A stretch of 64,000 nt of DNA, from the NCBI GenBank assembly GCA_029959195.1, contig CP114121.1, forward strand, positions 310,001 to 374,000. The letters are read 5' to 3'. A program made the translations under genes and the position numbers. Below the pieces are notes generated by a model. That model was not told the origin of the DNA and searched no databases. It was given only the letters and a program-made list of their open reading frames with translations. The DNA comes from Dictyophora rubrovolvata. Taxonomy: Eukaryota; Basidiomycota; Agaricomycetes; Phallales; Phallaceae. Below are positions 1 to 11,240 of the stretch, piece by piece (the first letter of the stretch is position 1; the number at the start of each line of letters is the position of its first letter).

Positions 1-144
1 CGAAGGCTAATGGTGATGCATTATTCTGTGCCATTAGTGCATAGTCCAACGTCTCCGCATTTTCTACCAGTGGTTCTTTGGTATCGGTTTCACTTGACTT
101 GGTTGTCAGACAGTTTGAAGGGGCTAGCCTTAATAAAAGCCAAC

Positions 145-3100
145 TCACCTCGTAGGTTTTAGATAATTAATGGGGAGCGGGCCGGATGGGGGTGCGTTAG
201 TCATATTATGTTCATAAAGGGCTGTTGCAACCGCGAGCGCATGCCAGCTCAAGATTTTCGGACAGCCCCCAAAACCGTCTGTTATGACGAGGTGCTTATC
301 ATCAAAAGCAAATGACTGTATTCTGGATTTCTGACGCCATGGATACCGGATCGTTTTGATCATGTCCCGCGTTTGTACATCCCAAACAACGATCTGGAAA
401 TAATCCCCAGCCCGAGTGTCTGATTTTGTTACAGTCATGATTTGAGTCGAATCGTTGGAAAAAAATATCACCGCGTGCATCGTATTTAGAGGGAAACCGG
501 GTAAAGCCATATTGTTTCCTATATCCCAGAGTATCACTTCGTCACAACCTGTCCATGCCAAATATTTCCCATTTGGGGAAAGTCTCCCTTGCTTTAAACC
601 CTTCGAGACATGCGGCTGGCAATTCACCTTCGTTCCTGTTGCGGCGTCAAACAATTCGATTCTGTTTTGCGAGATATCTATGATATATCTTCCATTAGGA
701 CAGAAAATCGCGGAGAGACATAGTCTATCAGAGGACCCCAGAGGATCCCCTGGATCACCAACGGCGTTTTTGAAAGGACCGACTGATATTTTATCGGGAA
801 GATGGCATTCCCGAATTTCGCAATACGAGTCACCGGAAATCTGGTCATCATATGCAACGAGAAACTTGGTACTTGTCTGTGAAAAAGACAGAGATTTTAT
901 ACTGCCTCCAATATTGTATGGTCCTCCAATTAGGTGACAAGCGCAAACGTCCCACATTTTGACAGTCCCCTGATCATATCCAGAGATAAGATAGTTGGCA
1001 GTAGCCGAAAATGCAAGCGCGGTAATATCATCTTCTGATTCCTCTAAAACGATTTGTCCCTCCACTTTGTTCCAAAGACAGAGCCTGCTTTGTATAATGT
1101 TGTCATCATCGTTGGCGAAGACGACGTCAATGACATACGCTACACACATGGCGGCATTGATAGAAAAAATATCAACAGGAGAATCTAGTGTAATCCTGAC
1201 TTTGAAAACTATGGTATTTGTTGTTGTGACGTCCCAGATTTGGAGGAACTCATGCTCGAGAACGAGAACAAGGTATTTTTCGTGCAGCCAAAACCTATCC
1301 ACGAGCTTAGCATCAGGGTAGTCATCTGAGCTGGGCTGGATGTGTGTATTCCATTGCCGGATGTATGTCGTGCAGTCCAAGTTGTCTATAGCCAACGCAA
1401 CGTATTTCAAATCGGGTGAGAGCGCAAGATCCAGAATAGTGTCATCTACGTGGGATTGATGGATCAACTCTCCTGTCAACAGAGTCCAAATGTAGTAAGT
1501 ATTGTCGCAGGGCGAAAGAACATATTGATCATTGGCGGAGAATTGGACAAGATTAGCTCTGGACACGTTAATGTCAAGATTGGCGAAGCTAACTTCTTTC
1601 CATGTGGCCAGACTCCAAACCTCCGTGATTCCGCTGAATTCTTTCAAAATAGCGATGTAGTTGTTACTGAGTGCCAGACAACAGGATTTGCTCCAAGTGG
1701 CGACAAAAACTTGCTCCCGGTTATCCCATACGTGCACCTTCCCCTCTCTCCCAAAGAAGGCAAACAAGTTCCCGTTCGGAGAAAATGCACTTCTTTTCTT
1801 GTCTTTGAAACGGCCGAAAGTATCCTTCGGCGCACAAGTGTCAAAACGACTAGTAACCAGGCCATTCTTCCGACTGCATAAGAATATTTGCTTGTCGGAT
1901 TCAAAGGCGATGAACTGCCCATCAGAAGAGATGGTACAAAAACGACACAGACCCTGGATGTCCAAATCGTGGAATTCACGCTTTATGTCATCCGCCTTGA
2001 CATTCCATACAAGGATACATGTGATACCAAAGAAGCACCCGTAAACCAATTCTCCATCTGGGGAGAAAACAATATCGCTGATCCCAGTGTCATCACCCGG
2101 TTGGCCTTTCCAGTGATTAACTCGTTCTCCAGTTTTATAGTCCCACAACCAAATTTCACCGTTACAAAAGCCGCTTGCGATATTTCCGCCTTGCGGAGAA
2201 AAAGAGAGTGATGATGACGGAACTGAAGTATGGTTTTTCGTTATGCCAATTTCGGCGACGGCAGTACCAGGTCGAATGGATTGGCCAATTTCAATGCTGA
2301 ATAGCTGGGGGTACCGCGACAAATATTGTTTCGACATGAATGAATCACTAGGGGTAAACGGTAAGGCAGAGATATAGAGATGAGGTGTGCTGTCGGTCAT
2401 TGCTTCTTTGAAAGCATGGCCAAAATGCCATGCATCCGATACCTGAGCAGCTAAAACATTATCATTCTAAACTTTGTTTGGTCAGCAACTTAGGTGAAAA
2501 AAAATGAAAAACGCACTTGAAACCAATCTCTCAATATTGACATTGCTGAGCAGCCTTGCTCAATTTCATCCAGGAGACTGAGCACTTCGAACCAGAACAG
2601 GAGATTATCGTCCATTAAAACACGAATTTCAGTGATGAGGTTATCGCTAAAACCTGAAGAATGGAGGTGTACTGCCCAGAAACGACATGCGTATGACAAA
2701 TGCGTAGGAACCGTCCTCTTCACTCGTTCCTGGAAATCCGGTACATCTCGATTGCGTAGATGAGAAGTCTCCAGACCACATATATTAAACCGAAGCATCC
2801 GGTCCATCAACTTGAGACATCCAAAGGTGATGAGACTTTGATCTGCCACATTGATGTAGTATCGGTTGTCGACAGTGTCGCGATCATTGAGAAAATCGAA
2901 TAACGACGTGTGAAGTGGTAGGATAAAAATAGATGGATCATTAACACCGAGGAAAAGTGAGCCGAAGGGGTTGAGTATACTTTGGATATCCGGAACTACG
3001 TCCTGTAAAATCTTCTGTAGCGCGTTTATCGTAAGAGGTTCACGCGCCACCATAAGCGCACCAACAACGACTTTGAATTCCTCTACAAACTGCGGATCCT

Positions 3101-5232
3101 CGCATTCCGGTTGACTTGAAATAATTTGCTCGTAAAATGCATATAATGATAACAGCGAATCCGAAACACAAGTTGACCATCGTTTTTGTATTGTCGGTCG
3201 ATATTTAACGGTCGGATCGATGAACCGACAGGCAGTCTCGGCCCATTGAAAAAGACCTCTGGCACGTTTGGCTAATATGTTAGACCAATCTCTTTCTATC
3301 GTGACCAGTATTGGCGCAATTGGATCGAGTCGGCTCAAGATATAGCTTTGAATGTCGGAAAATGTTTCGTTTGTCGGAATATCACCCATTCGTTTAACCA
3401 CCAGGACAGCTGTTGTGTTCTGACATAAGGACTCGATATCCTGTTCAGGACGAGAAGTCACGATGAAACGATAATTAGATGGAAGTTCGGAGCATTTTTT
3501 AGAAAGTAAGTCCAAGATACTCGCGCGCTCGTCACGATCCCCACTTTCATCTAAAGCGTCAATAACAATAACGACAGGTCCCACTGTCGTCACCGCCTTC
3601 GAAGGCTTAGCAATGAGTTCATCAAACTGTGTGACAGGATCCGTCGATGTCCTAATTGCAGTGTTTTGGATAATCTTCACCAAACTTTCTCGCCACAACA
3701 CATCAGTATCGGCCAACCCGCGAGAGATGGTACTGAAGAGAAGATTGCAGCGATCCTTGTAGCCTCTGTTGAAACAAAATATGGATCCAAGTCGATTCTG
3801 TCTTTTGAATATTTCTGCGATCGTGTGAGCAACTGCCGATTTTCCAATGCCGGCTTGCCCAGTGAGAAGGAGGATTTGTGAGGATGTGTCATTATTGGCC
3901 CATTCTACTATTTCATTGATCAAGGCTTGACGGGTCCCCGGTAAACATTGCTTCCCGGAAACGAATCCGGCATCCCGCGCGTATGGCATTTCGTTCAGAA
4001 GTATTAGGTCCCCTGAACAGCAGCATGTATGTAAGTATTAACAGATGTATTAATTAATTTGTTCTTACTCGTTTCGGTGGTAGTGTCAGCGATTCTGAGT
4101 GTTACGATGTTAGCCTCCAGGGCGATGGAACAAGTAATGACGTTCAGAATATGATCCAGCTTTTCACTAAACGCTATGATCTTGTCATCAATGCTAACCC
4201 CATTCCAAATTTTTCCCACTGAAAGAAAGTTTTCTTTTCAATCGTAAAGCTGGGTGAAATGAAGCACCAACCTATATTTCCCTTACCATACTCTCGTATA
4301 AAATAGGCACATTCTATGGTTTGTTGAATCAACAATAAGAGAGTCTTGCTCTGAGTAGCCGTAAGTTCACGCAGCCGCTCGGAATCGGTGATGTAATCGT
4401 AAACTTCGATCAGTCTTTGGCATAATTGTTTAATTTTTTCATTACGGTCTTTTTAGGAGAGAATCGTCTGAAGTGGAGTTAATAGATATTCAGATGCAGG
4501 TAGGGTGAAACTGAGTACCTTTGGAATTAGAGACAAAATCCACCATGCTAGCCTTGCATAAGGGCTAAGCTGAAGTGAAAATTAAGTATGCATCTGAAAA
4601 GGAAGCTTGTGCAACATACCTCAGAAACAGCGTTTACTACACCCATAAAGCTCTCAAATTGAGAGAGAAAGGACGACCAACCATCCTCTTGGGTTTCGGC
4701 TTGAGCATTCACTGGTGTCGTCAAGCTCGGCGTTTGAGTAGGTGACATTAAAGCTTCGTCAACCGCAGTTGAAAGGACTCGTTTATTGGACATTTCTTCA
4801 ACTCGGAATATCAACCGACAATTCCAAGATAATTCTAATACGCATGACCCTGGATTTATGCGTAACGAACAAAATCCACTACAAGAATGAGAAAGGACTA
4901 ACCGGAGTGATCATGTATGAGTTCTACAGTCTTTCTTCTCGATGAGCCAATTGCTTTGGTAATAAACAAAGTGGTTTTGACGACGGTGAAAACAATCATT
5001 GACGCTTCGGTGATATCCCCAGCTTCCCTAGACAGGGAACATCAGCTGAGATGAAACGAGCCTGCGGATACAATAACATACAAAGAAACTGATTCATCCC
5101 AGCACACACGATCTCCATCGAGACGCTTCCTCGCCATCATTGCTTTCCATTTTTTATCGCACTTGATCTTGACATGGAACCAGTGGGGGGGGCCAAGCGG
5201 CTTGTGTGCATGAGGGTGATGCAACGTGATGT
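145..5232 (-). CDS. C2-NACHT-WD40 STAND (fungal NLR-like) protein
   Basis: Multi-exon gene for a STAND-class signalling ATPase of the kind proposed to act in fungal non-self recognition. Upstream exons (about 5232-4815) read as a C2-like domain: a VKIKCD strand, then a CWDESVSL strand. Linker exons follow, with the segment LSPYARLAWWIL before the ATPase. The NACHT exon (3989-2518) has Walker A GQAGIGKS and Walker B VIVIDALDES. An intron at about 2517-2451 joins it to one long exon of degenerate WD40 repeats ending at 145. The NACHT-WD40 junction reads SDAWHFGHAF. Known: NACHT-WD40 architectures are abundant in agaricomycetes; N-terminal domains vary and are thought to act as effectors. The WD repeats here are diverged from one another, unlike the near-identical hypervariable repeats of HET-E-like proteins. 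The start codon is unresolved; the first clear exon begins near 5232 and a TATAAAAAT lies just upstream near 5290. The gene looks intact. Confidence 0.85.
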
Positions 5233-5584
5233 CTTGACATTAACATTTGAGTATTATTATGTAAAACGAAGTGCCATATTTACCTGTGATTTTTATACCT
5301 CCCCTTTATGTAGCGTGTATTTCAAATCACAGCCTATGATCTGAGATTACAGGAGACTTACAACCCGAGTACCATTGACATGAGTCGTTTCTTTTCGGGA
5401 ACGTTACAGAATCTCACTAATACGACTACAGGCTAGTCAGTGCGAAAGCACAGGCTCAGACATACATTACGTGAGCTACATATGATCCGACTTTCGCCTG
5501 CAACTGGTCTTAGACTTGTCCACTTCTGGCTTTGATACATCTGAGTGGTGGGTAAAAATGAGGGTCCTACTACGTCACACGATG

Positions 5585-5824
5585 TCACAATTCTGCACAC
5601 CCACTGCAAACGAGCACTCCTCTTTTTTTTCTCGTGTCGATGTATATGAGTTCGTGAAGTTGATTTTTGCCTTCGATTTGCTCGGTTAAGAGCTTATACT
5701 GGGTAGACTTCCAGGGAGGTGCGATTTGTTCAGGGAAGGCGATTTCAGCGGAGCACTTAAGGCATGTGTATATACCCAATGGTTTCTTTTCGGGTTGGTT
5801 GGGCTTATTCCGGTCTATTACCAA
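5585..5824 (-). CDS. Small CxxC/CxxC protein, uncertain
   Basis: An open frame of 79 codons with two CxxC pairs, CLKC near residue 21 and CSGC near residue 74, spaced as in a zinc ribbon, around a charged middle section. A possible 3' splice site (gacag) lies just upstream, so this could be the last exon of a longer gene. I do not recognise the family. Plus-strand frames over the same stretch are also partly open, so coding on either strand is unproven. Confidence 0.22.
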   Translation of the reverse strand: MVIDRNKPNQPEKKPLGIYTCLKCSAEIAFPEQIAPPWKSTQYKLLTEQIEGKNQLHELIYIDTRKKRGVLVCSGCAEL

Positions 5825-6671
5825 GGTTTTGCGCTGTCATTCCACAAAAGGTTCTAACCCAATCATGCCGGCTCGGAGCATCAAAGACAATCCAACAAGA
5901 ATACAAGGTCGAAACGGGGACCACATTTCAAAGGCTATCGACTGATTGGTCTGCGTTGAACACCTCCCTCCATGCTATTTACCGACGGCGTTATACCTGG
6001 ATCACTCAGATTACGCGACTGTTTGAATGGGCTACATCAAAGAGCGAAGAAATCGCACGAAGACATGAAGCAGAGGTCGGACCTTGATAAACTTTGTATC
6101 TATTGGCTTTCGGTATGGGAATTTATTGGCGGCCATCTCGAAGATATTGATTGTTTACAGGTACAGCTTCGAGCCATTGTCTAAGAACAGTTTTTGCAAG
6201 TTGGTTCTTTTCTTTATTTCGTCGCGAGTTCAAACGGTTGCCCAAGTTCAAGAATGGTATCACGTGTTGCGAGTCACGTTGGATCAGATAGAGTATGCAT
6301 GAAGTTCGCCGGCTTGGGCATGTATTAACATTGTTCGTTTTGTAGCACGGCTCCAAGATTCGTCATATCCGGGACCGTGTTATGTTCAAGTATCTTAACT
6401 GCTAGCTCCGAAGAATCTTTTATTCTGTTTCTTTATCCTTGTCACTTGTACGTCTTTGTTCTGCCTCCTTTATTACTTCGTGGGTTAATATCCTTTGTCA
6501 GCTCACGTTTCTTTGTCTGCTACCCGGTCTCTGATCTGAGTAAGCGCCTAGCCGAATTACCCTATTTAACCCACGTACTGTCTGTTCATTCAATTATTAT
6601 CGCACTTTCAACACGCTCACATCGACTCTTCTTTTCAAATTACTCCTTCCCTACCTTCAACGTCCCCAGAA

Positions 6672-8528
6672 ATGAACGGAGATGCCGATCATCATACTAC
6701 ATCCAAACATTCGCCCTCTGGAAGCAGCAGCGAAACTGAGAACATGGAGGAAGTTCCGCCCGAATACCACTTGAAAGATCCGAGTATTGATCAACCCGGC
6801 CAGTTCGAATCCCAGTCAAAGTCGGCCGTCGATGTTAGAGCACCAGTGTCAGCACAATCGATTCCAACTCCCCCAGATAATCAATGCGTCTCGATTGCTA
6901 GTACAGAAGTGCGTGAAGCACAGAAGTTACGAGACTTTTTTGCCGGACTAATACACCAGAGAGAATGTACCAGTCAGCCTTTGACTGTGGCAACCTCGGT
7001 GGAGGCTTCAAATTCTTCACTCTCCAACCAGCCAGCTAAAGTAGGTGTTAACTGTGTTCCCCAAATCAACAGTATTAACTTGAAGTCGAAGGACCAGTCG
7101 GCGGCAACCAAGACAGCGTTGGTAGATCCAAGTTTACCACCAGTTCGACATCAACAACAGCAACACCCTCCTCAGGCTCTTGATTCCACAATAGCTAATC
7201 AGGATATAGCTACTTTGCAACCTCGTCACAACAATACTATTCGATCAGATCAAATACCTTCAGTTGGACAAGTCCAGATTACGGCTGAACGGATGCGAAT
7301 GATTCCGCTCTTTCGAGGCGATATCGACGAAGACGGGAACGAGTGGATCCTGAACGCGGATAGAGCCTTTTGCGTATGGGGATGGGAAGAAAACAATACT
7401 ATGAAGTGCAACTACATTCGACACTGTCTGCGGGATCGCGCTTTGATCAACTACGAGAAGCTATTCGACGATAAGACGAGGAGGAACTGGAAGGCGTTCG
7501 TCGCTGCTTGGCAAGCTACCTATCCCGCTTCGGCTTCTACAGCGGCGACAGCCGTCACCCCTATGGCGGCGTTGCGAGAGTTTCAAAAGCCTAAGCTTGA
7601 CGCCGAACGACTCTTGGAACAAGTGTACACTGCCGATGGAAAAGTTTATTGGGAGATACATGAGTTTGCTCGTAAATTACTCATAGTAGGGGCGAGCGTG
7701 TCTTGCATCTCCGAAATTGGGATGGGTATGAAGGGTTATTTGATGCTTCCTCCGGTCGTACAAGAGGAGCTACCCAAATATGATCCCCGGGCAGAGCCAA
7801 CTCTGCAACAACTGTACGAAGACCTCACTTCTCTGGATTGTGCTCGCTTAGCTGGCAAACTACGAGAGAAGGAATATCGAGAAAGGCGTAATTGGAGGCT
7901 GTGGGCGGGGCTGATTTGTTTGTTTATTCTTCTATTCGTTGCTGTTGCTTTCTGGTATGGTATGTATCATGATCGAAATTTTTTCGTTTCTTGTCTTTTA
8001 AATATGGATTTTCTGAGCGCTTGTTTAGACCTCAAGAAGGGCGACGAAAAAACCTCAAGCTCTGGCAGGTTTGAGCCAACCTTGGACGACCGGGGATTCA
8101 AGCGGGTTTGTATTGGATGGCGGTGGAAAAACCCCTTGTGATTTTATAACCTGAGGCCATATTATTTTATATTTTACGTTTAGCTGCATGCTAAAATCTT
8201 ATAAACTCATTATTACTTTTTTTAAAAAATTTGAACGCATCTTCTTGTTCAGTCTGGGTGACTCTTTACAAAGATGCTTTGTGTGCAATCAGAACTTTGT
8301 ATCAGGACTTTCGAGAATCTGTAACGTCTAGAGAGATACCTGGATACGAGGTCAGTGATTTTTCGAAGGTGCTGAGATGAATTTGAAGATAAGTTCGTTG
8401 CTACAAGTCATCCTGGTGGAACTGGGGGAGATGCCGAAACAATGATCTTATTTATGTCGGACGCGCCGTCTTTACGCGACTTGGAGGCAAGACGAGATGC
8501 AGCCGTCGTAGCTTCAGTCAACATTTAA
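6672..8528 (+). CDS. Gag-like (retroelement capsid-family) protein with membrane segment
   Basis: A long coding stretch of about 430 residues that I read as a Ty3/Gypsy-type Gag capsid homologue. The N-terminal 200 residues are polar and low in complexity. The capsid-like part follows: IPLFRGD, then a WI...FCVWGW segment, then a helix-rich region with WKAFVAAWQATYP. After a charged KLREKEYRERR stretch comes a hydrophobic segment, LWAGLICLFILLFVAVAFWY, likely one membrane span, which a retroelement Gag would not normally have. Coding-like sequence continues to about 8528. No protease, reverse transcriptase, RNase H, integrase or flanking LTRs were seen nearby. It may be a fossil fragment or a Gag gene adopted by the host; the body looks well kept, so it is not obviously ancient. 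The Gag assignment rests on motif likeness only. Confidence 0.5.
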
Positions 8529-10257
8529 CGATTGTTTCAAAAATTTGAGAATGAGAAGATTGTTGAAGTCATTTGCGAGTTATACAATAATCGGTATGTC
8601 CTACGGCTGCTTACCTCCACAAGTCTTACTGCAAATCAAGTTGTTTGTGCTGTTATTTTATTCTGCATCGCGTTAGCACAATAACAGTACGCCGGTTACT
8701 AGAACGCCCGTCTCGAAATGTGCTAATCTCTATCTATAGACAATAACGCTGGATTCCCTATGTCTTCCTCGGGTTTTCTTCTGATCGCTCTGCCACGGCT
8801 GCGACGCTGATTTATGTTTGCTTATTCTGCTTGCGCTGGGTTTTGGTCTCCTTAGTCAACAGTCTTCGGCCGAAGTCTTCTTTGTGTAATCAGTGTTATC
8901 TCTTTCCATCTTCTTCCACCTTCGTCTCTCTTTTCTCCCCGTTTCCCTCGTCTACTCAGTTCCTTTATACACAGATTGTTGGGCGTCATCCGCTGAAAAT
9001 GGATTGAATCCCCTTCAAATCTGTCTGTTTGGATCTGACCAGTTAACTTGCTACTACGTCCCAGTATACGCTCTTGTCTACTATCGAAACCTGTCGACAA
9101 CTCTCCCGCCTCAAGTTCACTTTCTACTGTTCTCAACCTTTCGCGTTCATCTCGGTTCGTCAACTAAAGATGCCCAGATTCTAGCCAACCGAGAACAGCT
9201 GTTTTGAACGAAATGCCACAGGCTGGCTCTATTTCTATATTGCTTACTTTAATCAAGCTACTGCCAGTGTTGCGTATGTAACCGTCAGTATAATTCCTTT
9301 ATTTTGCTTTCCGCGCCTCCTGACGTCAATCTGTCTCTTTTAAAAGCTTACTTTCGTCTTTCAGATGATGATTAAGCTACGTGTCCTTCACTAAGAGAAG
9401 ATAGAAGAAACTAGATCTCGGACCCGGCTTATACAACTCAACCAAAGAGAGAGTTTTCCGTAGTTTACATTGATTTGCGTTCATGTAACACCTGTCCTAT
9501 TCCTGTTCGTCAGTTTAATTGATGTGGCCGCTACGGTGCTGTTTGTTTCGAAATACGATCTATATTCATCAAAGTTCGTCCCTAGCTATCTCTACCATTT
9601 ATTTTATCACTGTTACATTGTAGTTTCCTACCGAAACAAGTCAGAAACGTTGCATAATAAAGTTCAAGAGAATTGTCGCCGGGAACCCTTAGACAAATAA
9701 TGTCATCACCTGTTGCTAATAGACTCGAAACATTCCCTGTAGTACGAGCTCCGATGAAACCGATTCCGAGCTTCTCTATCGCATACATGAATGATATCCG
9801 ACGACGGGATCAAAACGATATGAATAAAACAGTGTGCCCCATTCATCTGGATCTGGGATAGAGGATTTGGAAAAAAGTGAGACACACCTTGTTTGCTAAG
9901 CATCTCAGGGTCGTTTCATCTTCGACGGTTGGAAAAAATTCTGACTGCTTCTGAGTTGATCCGCGGGACAAGTCAACATTATTTGAAGAATTCATATTTG
10001 GAATATTACAAAAAAAATTATTACATTTGCCATAATGTTCACCGATGTCGCAGTAAATGATTGAATGGAGCAATAATGTACTAAGACTTCGCTGCACAAA
10101 TGACACGAAAAAAAAACAAAACGCAAGAGGTTGAGCCGTTGAAATGACGGGAATCGATATTAACCTTTGAAGGTGGCAACCTTGAGAATTACAATGACTG
10201 CGGGATTAGACATTAATCACTTACTTTGAAAAGTCCTCTCGATTACGTTGAAGTGTA
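8529..10257. other. Intergenic, no supported gene
   Basis: About 1.7 kb without a gene I can support. Around 8890-9170 both strands are open for about 100 codons, but the plus strand is CT-rich, no domain is visible, and two overlapping opposite frames argue against coding. No tRNA, repeat array or transposon end was found. Confidence 0.5.
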
Positions 10258-10629
10258 CTAGTCCCATTGACAGGTTTCTGAGTCCTCGAGAAATACGCGA
10301 TGTTTTATATTGGTTTCTTGATGCCTCTCCAAGCCAGCAGGCGTTTTGAAATCCCTTTTGCACGAAGCGCAGAAATTGTGCTTTGAATTGAATTTAAGAT
10401 GTTGATTTAACGCCTCCTTCGATACAAAAACCCTAGAGCATGGTTTGCAGTAGCTATGTGCTTCACTATTTCCATAGTGTTGTTTCAGAGATTCGATGGA
10501 ATTGAAGTCTCTATCGCATTCAAAACAGGAGACAGAGGATTGAGTGTGTTTAGAAGAGAGTTGGAGATGAGTCAAGAGCGTATTTTCATCTTTGAAAGTG
10601 CGATTGCACGGGGAGCACTTGCTGAGCAT
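10258..10629 (-). CDS. Small protein of four C2H2 zinc fingers (HX6H type)
   Basis: Intronless gene for a 123-residue protein that is almost entirely zinc finger. Four fingers follow one another: CSPC..., CFEC..., CKPC... and CASC..., each C-X2-C-X12-H-X6-H. The regular six-residue gap between the histidines is longer than in classical DNA-binding fingers (3-5) and nearer the U1/matrin/JAZ type, many of which bind structured RNA. No other domain, signal peptide or nuclear-localisation run is obvious. The start is the first ATG, five codons before the first finger. A sister gene of the same design lies at 14810-15220 on the same strand, with the GH32 relic between them. Nucleic-acid binding is a safe inference; the target is unknown. 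Confidence 0.75.
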   Translation of the reverse strand: MLSKCSPCNRTFKDENTLLTHLQLSSKHTQSSVSCFECDRDFNSIESLKQHYGNSEAHSYCKPCSRVFVSKEALNQHLKFNSKHNFCASCKRDFKTPAGLERHQETNIKHRVFLEDSETCQWD

Positions 10630-11240
10630 AGTAAGGCACCTTGTAGTACTGGTGAGATCAGCTTATGGAGCGTTATAACCAGCCGCTATAAATATTAGAA
10701 TCCCGGCTATGCAATTTCCCGATGAGGATATGAGAGGAGAGAGAGATTATCAATTACTGATTGCATTCTCGACCATCACTGTCATGTTCATTGCTGAGAT
10801 GGTCTCACGGGCGCATCCTATCATTTACATCTCGAAAAATCCTTCATTTCTGAAACAAAATACAAGCTTTTCCCAAGAAGATGTGCGTTACAAATTCCGC
10901 CCGAATCAGAAACTATGTCGTGCGCATATATGCATATCCTAAACCTAGATCTTCAATGTTGAGCAAGTAGGCGGTGTCATAGCAACTAAAAAAATCCTTT
11001 TAATCTCGCTTTTGTTGAAATGAAAACCGATTATCGGTGTACGAATATCAAATTTGTTTTTTTCGATCGGACGACCAATACTTTTAATTGGGGATCCCGA
11101 AGGCGTCTAGTCACGTCAATTGGGAATGACCAGAGGGACAGAATTTCGGATTTAGTATGAATTATAGAAAGCAACGAAAGACATTGTTAAACTCGGAATA
11201 GTGCTAGGTTGCCAGTGGAATGAATGTTTGTGGGTGTCGC
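10630..11240. other. Intergenic, no gene seen
   Basis: Upstream region of the zinc-finger gene and downstream of the GH32 relic. Short frames only; nothing with domain content. Confidence 0.5.

Noticed and set aside
455-2211. Several plus-strand open frames of 100-160 codons
   Set aside because: They lie antisense to the WD40 exon, overlap one another, and show no domain.
8852-9207. Opposed open frames of about 100 codons
   Set aside because: Mutual shadows in a CT-biased stretch; no domain, no introns, no neighbours to support either.
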